This document shows, in pieces, positions 61,491-64,000 of a stretch of DNA of 64,000 nucleotides (position 1 is its first letter; each line of letters begins with the position of its first letter). Below the pieces are notes generated by a model. The model saw nothing but the letters and a program-made list of their open reading frames with translations. It did no database searches and was not told the DNA's origin. Position numbers and translations under genes: made by a program. Origin of the DNA: Flavonifractor sp963557075 (GTDB lineage: Bacteria; Bacillota; Clostridia; Oscillospirales; Oscillospiraceae); NCBI GenBank assembly GCA_963557075.1, contig CAUWDA010000006.1:12904-76903 (forward strand). Direction: 5' to 3'.

Positions 61491-62807
61491 TCACTTTTTG
61501 GCGCTGTCCCGCAGCTGTTCGTGATCCTCCAGCAGAGCCTGAGCGGCCAGGTCGAAGGCGGCGGCATCCTCGTAGCGGTTGACCAGCTCGCTCTCCTGCA
61601 GGTCGCTGTAGTCCTTCTCCTTGCCGTGGTAGACGACCTTCAACAGGATGGGGGTCAGAATGGTGGTGGCGATGACCATCAGGACCACAGGCCCGAAGAA
61701 TTCATCCTTCATCAGTCCGACGGCGATACCATTGTTGGCCACGATGAGGGCCACTTCTCCGCGGGAGATCATGCCCACGCCGATGCGCAGGGAGTCTTGC
61801 CCGGAGTATTTGCAGAGCCTGGCGCCCAGCCCGCAGCCCAGGACTTTGGAGGCCACGGCCCACAGGGTGAGCAGCACGGAGAAGAGGATGATGGCCCCGC
61901 TCATCTGGGGCAGCACCACCTTCAGGCCGATATTGGCGAAGAAGATGGGGGAGAGCAGGGCATAGGACAGGGTGTCGTACCGGTCCTGGAGGTAGGCCAC
62001 CCGGGGGGTCTTGGCGAAGATCAGACCGGCAATATAGGCGCCGGTGATATCGGCCACGCCGAAAACCTCCTCCGCCAGATAGGCGTACATTAGGCAGAAA
62101 GCGAAGGAGATGACCACGAAGCGCCGCTTGTCCCGGTTGTAGCGCTGGAACCACCACGCCACCACCCGGTGGAGGACGATCCACATGACCACGCTGAGGG
62201 CAAAGAAGGCGGCGATCTTCCCTAGGATGAGCAGTACGTTGGCGCCGGTGCCCGACAGGCTGGTGATAATGGTCAGGGCCACGATGCCCAGTACGTCGTC
62301 GATGATGGCGGCGCCCAGAATGGCGTTGCCCGAACGGGTGGACAGCTTGCCGATCTCCTTCAGGGTCTCCACCGTGATGCTGACCGAGGTGGCGGTAAGG
62401 ATCACGCCGATAAAGACGTTCTGGAGGAAGGCTTCGCTGCCCTGGTTGAAGAAGCAGGCCAGGACAAAGCCGCCGGCCAGCGGGATGAGCACGCCGATCA
62501 GCGCAATGACGAAGGCGGAGCGGCCCGCCTTTTTCAGCTCGCCCAGGTCGGTCTCCAGACCGGCGTTGAACATGAGGACGATGACGCCCAGCTCGGCCAG
62601 CTGGTCCATCAGAGTGGTCTCCTGAAGCAGGCCCAGCATGGCGGGGCCCAGCAGCAGTCCGGCCAGCAGCGCGCCCACCACCTGGGGCATCGCAAAGCGT
62701 TTTGTGACGATGCCCAGGACCTTGGTGCTGAGTAGGATCACGGCGATCTCAAATAAAAAATGGTAGTTCGTAGGGCATTCTCCTCTCGGGTTATGGTGAA
62801 AGTGCAC
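61491..62807 (-). CDS. CPA2-family cation:proton antiporter (start uncertain)
   Basis: The protein of about 425-438 residues has about 12 helices and CPA2/KefB-type motifs: FAMPQVVGALLAGLLLGPAM, GLETDLGELKKAGR, LGAAIIDDVLGIVAL (paired Asp of the ion site) and MISRGEVALIVANNG. It lacks a TrkA-type C-terminal domain. The open frame reaches GTG 62807, but the promoter places the start of transcription near 62806, so that codon is implausible. ATG at 62778 with GAGAGGAG would give MPYELPFLFEIAVILL if the T6 run at 62755-62760 had five T; as written that frame stops after nine codons. Confidence 0.8.
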   Translation of the reverse strand: MHFHHNPRGECPTNYHFLFEIAVILLSTKVLGIVTKRFAMPQVVGALLAGLLLGPAMLGLLQETTLMDQLAELGVIVLMFNAGLETDLGELKKAGRSAFVIALIGVLIPLAGGFVLACFFNQGSEAFLQNVFIGVILTATSVSITVETLKEIGKLSTRSGNAILGAAIIDDVLGIVALTIITSLSGTGANVLLILGKIAAFFALSVVMWIVLHRVVAWWFQRYNRDKRRFVVISFAFCLMYAYLAEEVFGVADITGAYIAGLIFAKTPRVAYLQDRYDTLSYALLSPIFFANIGLKVVLPQMSGAIILFSVLLTLWAVASKVLGCGLGARLCKYSGQDSLRIGVGMISRGEVALIVANNGIAVGLMKDEFFGPVVLMVIATTILTPILLKVVYHGKEKDYSDLQESELVNRYEDAAAFDLAAQALLEDHEQLRDSAKK

Positions 62808-62812
62808 GATAA

Positions 62813-62841
62813 ATACTAGGTTTATTTGTTGAAAAAGTCAA
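62813..62841 (-). promoter_or_regulatory. Antiporter promoter
   Basis: Minus strand: TTGACT (62836-62841), 17 bases, TAGTAT (62813-62818). Confidence 0.65.
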
Positions 62842-62894
62842 TCGTCAACCTGGATAGAATTTTTTAGTCTGAGCGCGAAAAATCTGACGACAAA

Positions 62895-62955
62895 CGGGGG
62901 ACCGACTGTCGCGGTCCCCCGTAAAAAACGGCCTGCCGCAGTATGCGGCAGGCCG
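62895..62955 (-). terminator. Two tandem hairpins after the TetR gene
   Basis: CGGCCTGCCGCA stem (62929-62955) followed on the minus strand by TTTTTTAC, then a second stem CGGGGGACCG (62895-62921). The first is a standard terminator, the second a back-up. Confidence 0.85.
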
Positions 62956-62961
62956 GAAGAT

Positions 62962-63531
62962 TCAGTTGTGCGGCGGGTTCTGAGAGAAGGCGGAGAACCG
63001 CTGGGCCACCCGCTGGAACTCGCCATCCAGCAGGAAGGTGATCCGGGCGGCCAGCGCCTGGGGGTCCTCCTTCATGTCGTCGGCCAGCCAGCCCAGCATG
63101 GTGCCGGCCAGGGCGTACATATAGAAGTCCACCAGAAATTCCTGGTCCCGCTCCGACAGGGTCAGGGGAGCGGAGGCCTGGTCCAGCAGCCGGGTGGTGA
63201 GGGCGCGGGACATGGTGAAGAGCTGGCAGTCCAGGTGCTCTCTGCCGCTGGAGCGGTAGATATGGTAGATCAGAGCGTGGTTGTCCTGAATGTAGCGGAA
63301 GGCTTTCATTAGAGCCTCCTGCCAGGTGGGGGAGTCTTGCAGCGCCTCGGCGGTCTCGTGGTCCAGAAACCAGTGGAGCAGGTCGTAGATGTCCTGAAAG
63401 TGGTAGTAGAAGGTCTGCCGGTTGACCGCGCAGTCCTCCACGATCTCCTTCACGGTGATGTCGTCCAGAAACTTCTTCTGGAGCAGATGCTTGAGGGAGC
63501 CGGCCAGGGCCAGCTTGGTAGTGAGCGTCAA
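62962..63531 (-). CDS. TetR/AcrR-family regulator (TTG start)
   Basis: The 189-residue protein has HLLQKKFLDDITVKEIVEDC and the recognition helix NRQTFYYHFQD, then a helical ligand domain. It is the third of three related TetR proteins in the window. The start is TTG at 63531, eight bases after AAAGGAGG; no ATG is suitably placed. Target not known; the antiporter and the TSCPD gene are neighbours. Confidence 0.85.
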   Translation of the reverse strand: MTLTTKLALAGSLKHLLQKKFLDDITVKEIVEDCAVNRQTFYYHFQDIYDLLHWFLDHETAEALQDSPTWQEALMKAFRYIQDNHALIYHIYRSSGREHLDCQLFTMSRALTTRLLDQASAPLTLSERDQEFLVDFYMYALAGTMLGWLADDMKEDPQALAARITFLLDGEFQRVAQRFSAFSQNPPHN

Positions 63532-63666
63532 GGGGCACGCCTCCTTTCCTGAGCCGGGAGCCCGACAACTGGGGCCATTATATCACAGCCGGAACATGAA
63601 TTGCAATCCTGTCGGAGATGTGATATGATTTGCCCTGTTACCGGAATACCAAAGGAGAGAGATAGT

Positions 63667-63918
63667 ATGACCATTGATTATCAACCCAGAGGGGTGTGCT
63701 CCAGGCGGATGCTGGTGGACGTGGAAAACGGCGTAGTCCGGTCCCTTCAGGTCCAGGGCGGCTGCCATGGCAACCTTCAGGGCATTGCCCGCCTGGTGGA
63801 GGGCATGCCGGTGGAGGAGGTCATCCGCCGGCTGGAGGGCATCCACTGCGGGCACAAGGCCACCTCCTGTCCGGACCAGCTGGCCCAGGCGCTGCGGCGG
63901 GAGACCCAGCAGGGTTGA
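63667..63918 (+). CDS. TSCPD-domain protein (TIGR03905-like)
   Basis: The 83-residue protein reads MTIDYQPRGVCSRRMLVDVE, then VQGGCHGNLQGIARLVEG and GIHCGHKATSCPDQLAQAL. The latter is the TSCPD motif found at the C-terminus of some ribonucleotide reductases and as small stand-alone proteins. Cys residues may bind a metal; function is unknown. ATG at 63667 follows AAAGGAGAG. The last 82 bases of the window hold nothing I can call. Confidence 0.8.
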   Translation: MTIDYQPRGVCSRRMLVDVENGVVRSLQVQGGCHGNLQGIARLVEGMPVEEVIRRLEGIHCGHKATSCPDQLAQALRRETQQG

Positions 63919-64000
63919 GGACAAGCCTAAGGGCCTGTTGCAAACTGCGCAAACCGCACAAAAGACCTGTCATTCCGAGAAAAATGGCCGCCCGGTGGGC

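Overview
The window looks like chromosome from a high-GC anaerobic Bacillota of the Oscillospiraceae (Flavonifractor / Lawsonibacter / Intestinimonas type). The evidence is the gene content: a FabK-type fatty-acid synthesis operon, LL-diaminopimelate aminotransferase, ATP-type PEP carboxykinase, a 3-aminobutyryl-CoA ammonia-lyase, an ECF S component and sigma-A-type TTGACA/TATAAT promoters. No rRNA or marker gene is present to fix the species.

Left arm (1-14734): the right-hand end of an integrated conjugative-type element. It abuts the 3' end of tRNA-Arg(ACG) at 14735-14811, the classic target of tyrosine-recombinase elements. Nearly all genes read leftwards in tight ATGA overlaps. They are an RHH protein, a DUF3991/TOPRIM primase-like protein, a surface module (membrane-anchored protein, sortase, 1728-aa thioester/Cna-B adhesin), SSB, ParB-like protein, three unrecognised small proteins, an AT-rich DUF4240 gene, a ParM/ParR-like pair and an amidoligase. 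No integrase, relaxase or type IV secretion genes lie inside the window.

Core chromosome (14735-64000): amidase, pckA, rsmA and an SPFH protein with a small RHH protein come first. Then follows a complete leftward type II fatty-acid operon, acpP-accB-accC-accD-accA-fabH-fabK-fabD-fabG-fabF-fabZ, closed by a MarR regulator. Its promoter carries a strong AT-rich inverted repeat at the predicted transcription start. Next are a GntR regulator/aminotransferase pair, degV, a TetR with a radical SAM-DUF308 pair, cca, murC, kal and ilvD with a divergent FadR-type regulator. After these come a membrane-tethered XRE protein, an acyltransferase, glnA with an ANTAR regulator, dapL, an ECF S component, uraA with a long leader, a transglutaminase-like protein, oleate hydratase with a TetR, tRNA-Arg(CCG), a serine beta-lactamase-like protein, feoAB, a MATE pump, a CPA2 antiporter, another TetR and a TSCPD protein.

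Most unusual structures: (i) three exact-period 221-bp tandem units downstream of ilvD, each carrying a copy of the last 70 bp of ilvD; (ii) a uraA leader with three overlapping short ORFs and an embedded intrinsic terminator; (iii) an adhesin ending at LPRTGY with no membrane tail; (iv) an antiporter whose start region appears to be out of frame by one base in a homopolymer; (v) a palindrome cluster at 52108-52408. All calls were made by reading the sequence; no database search was possible.
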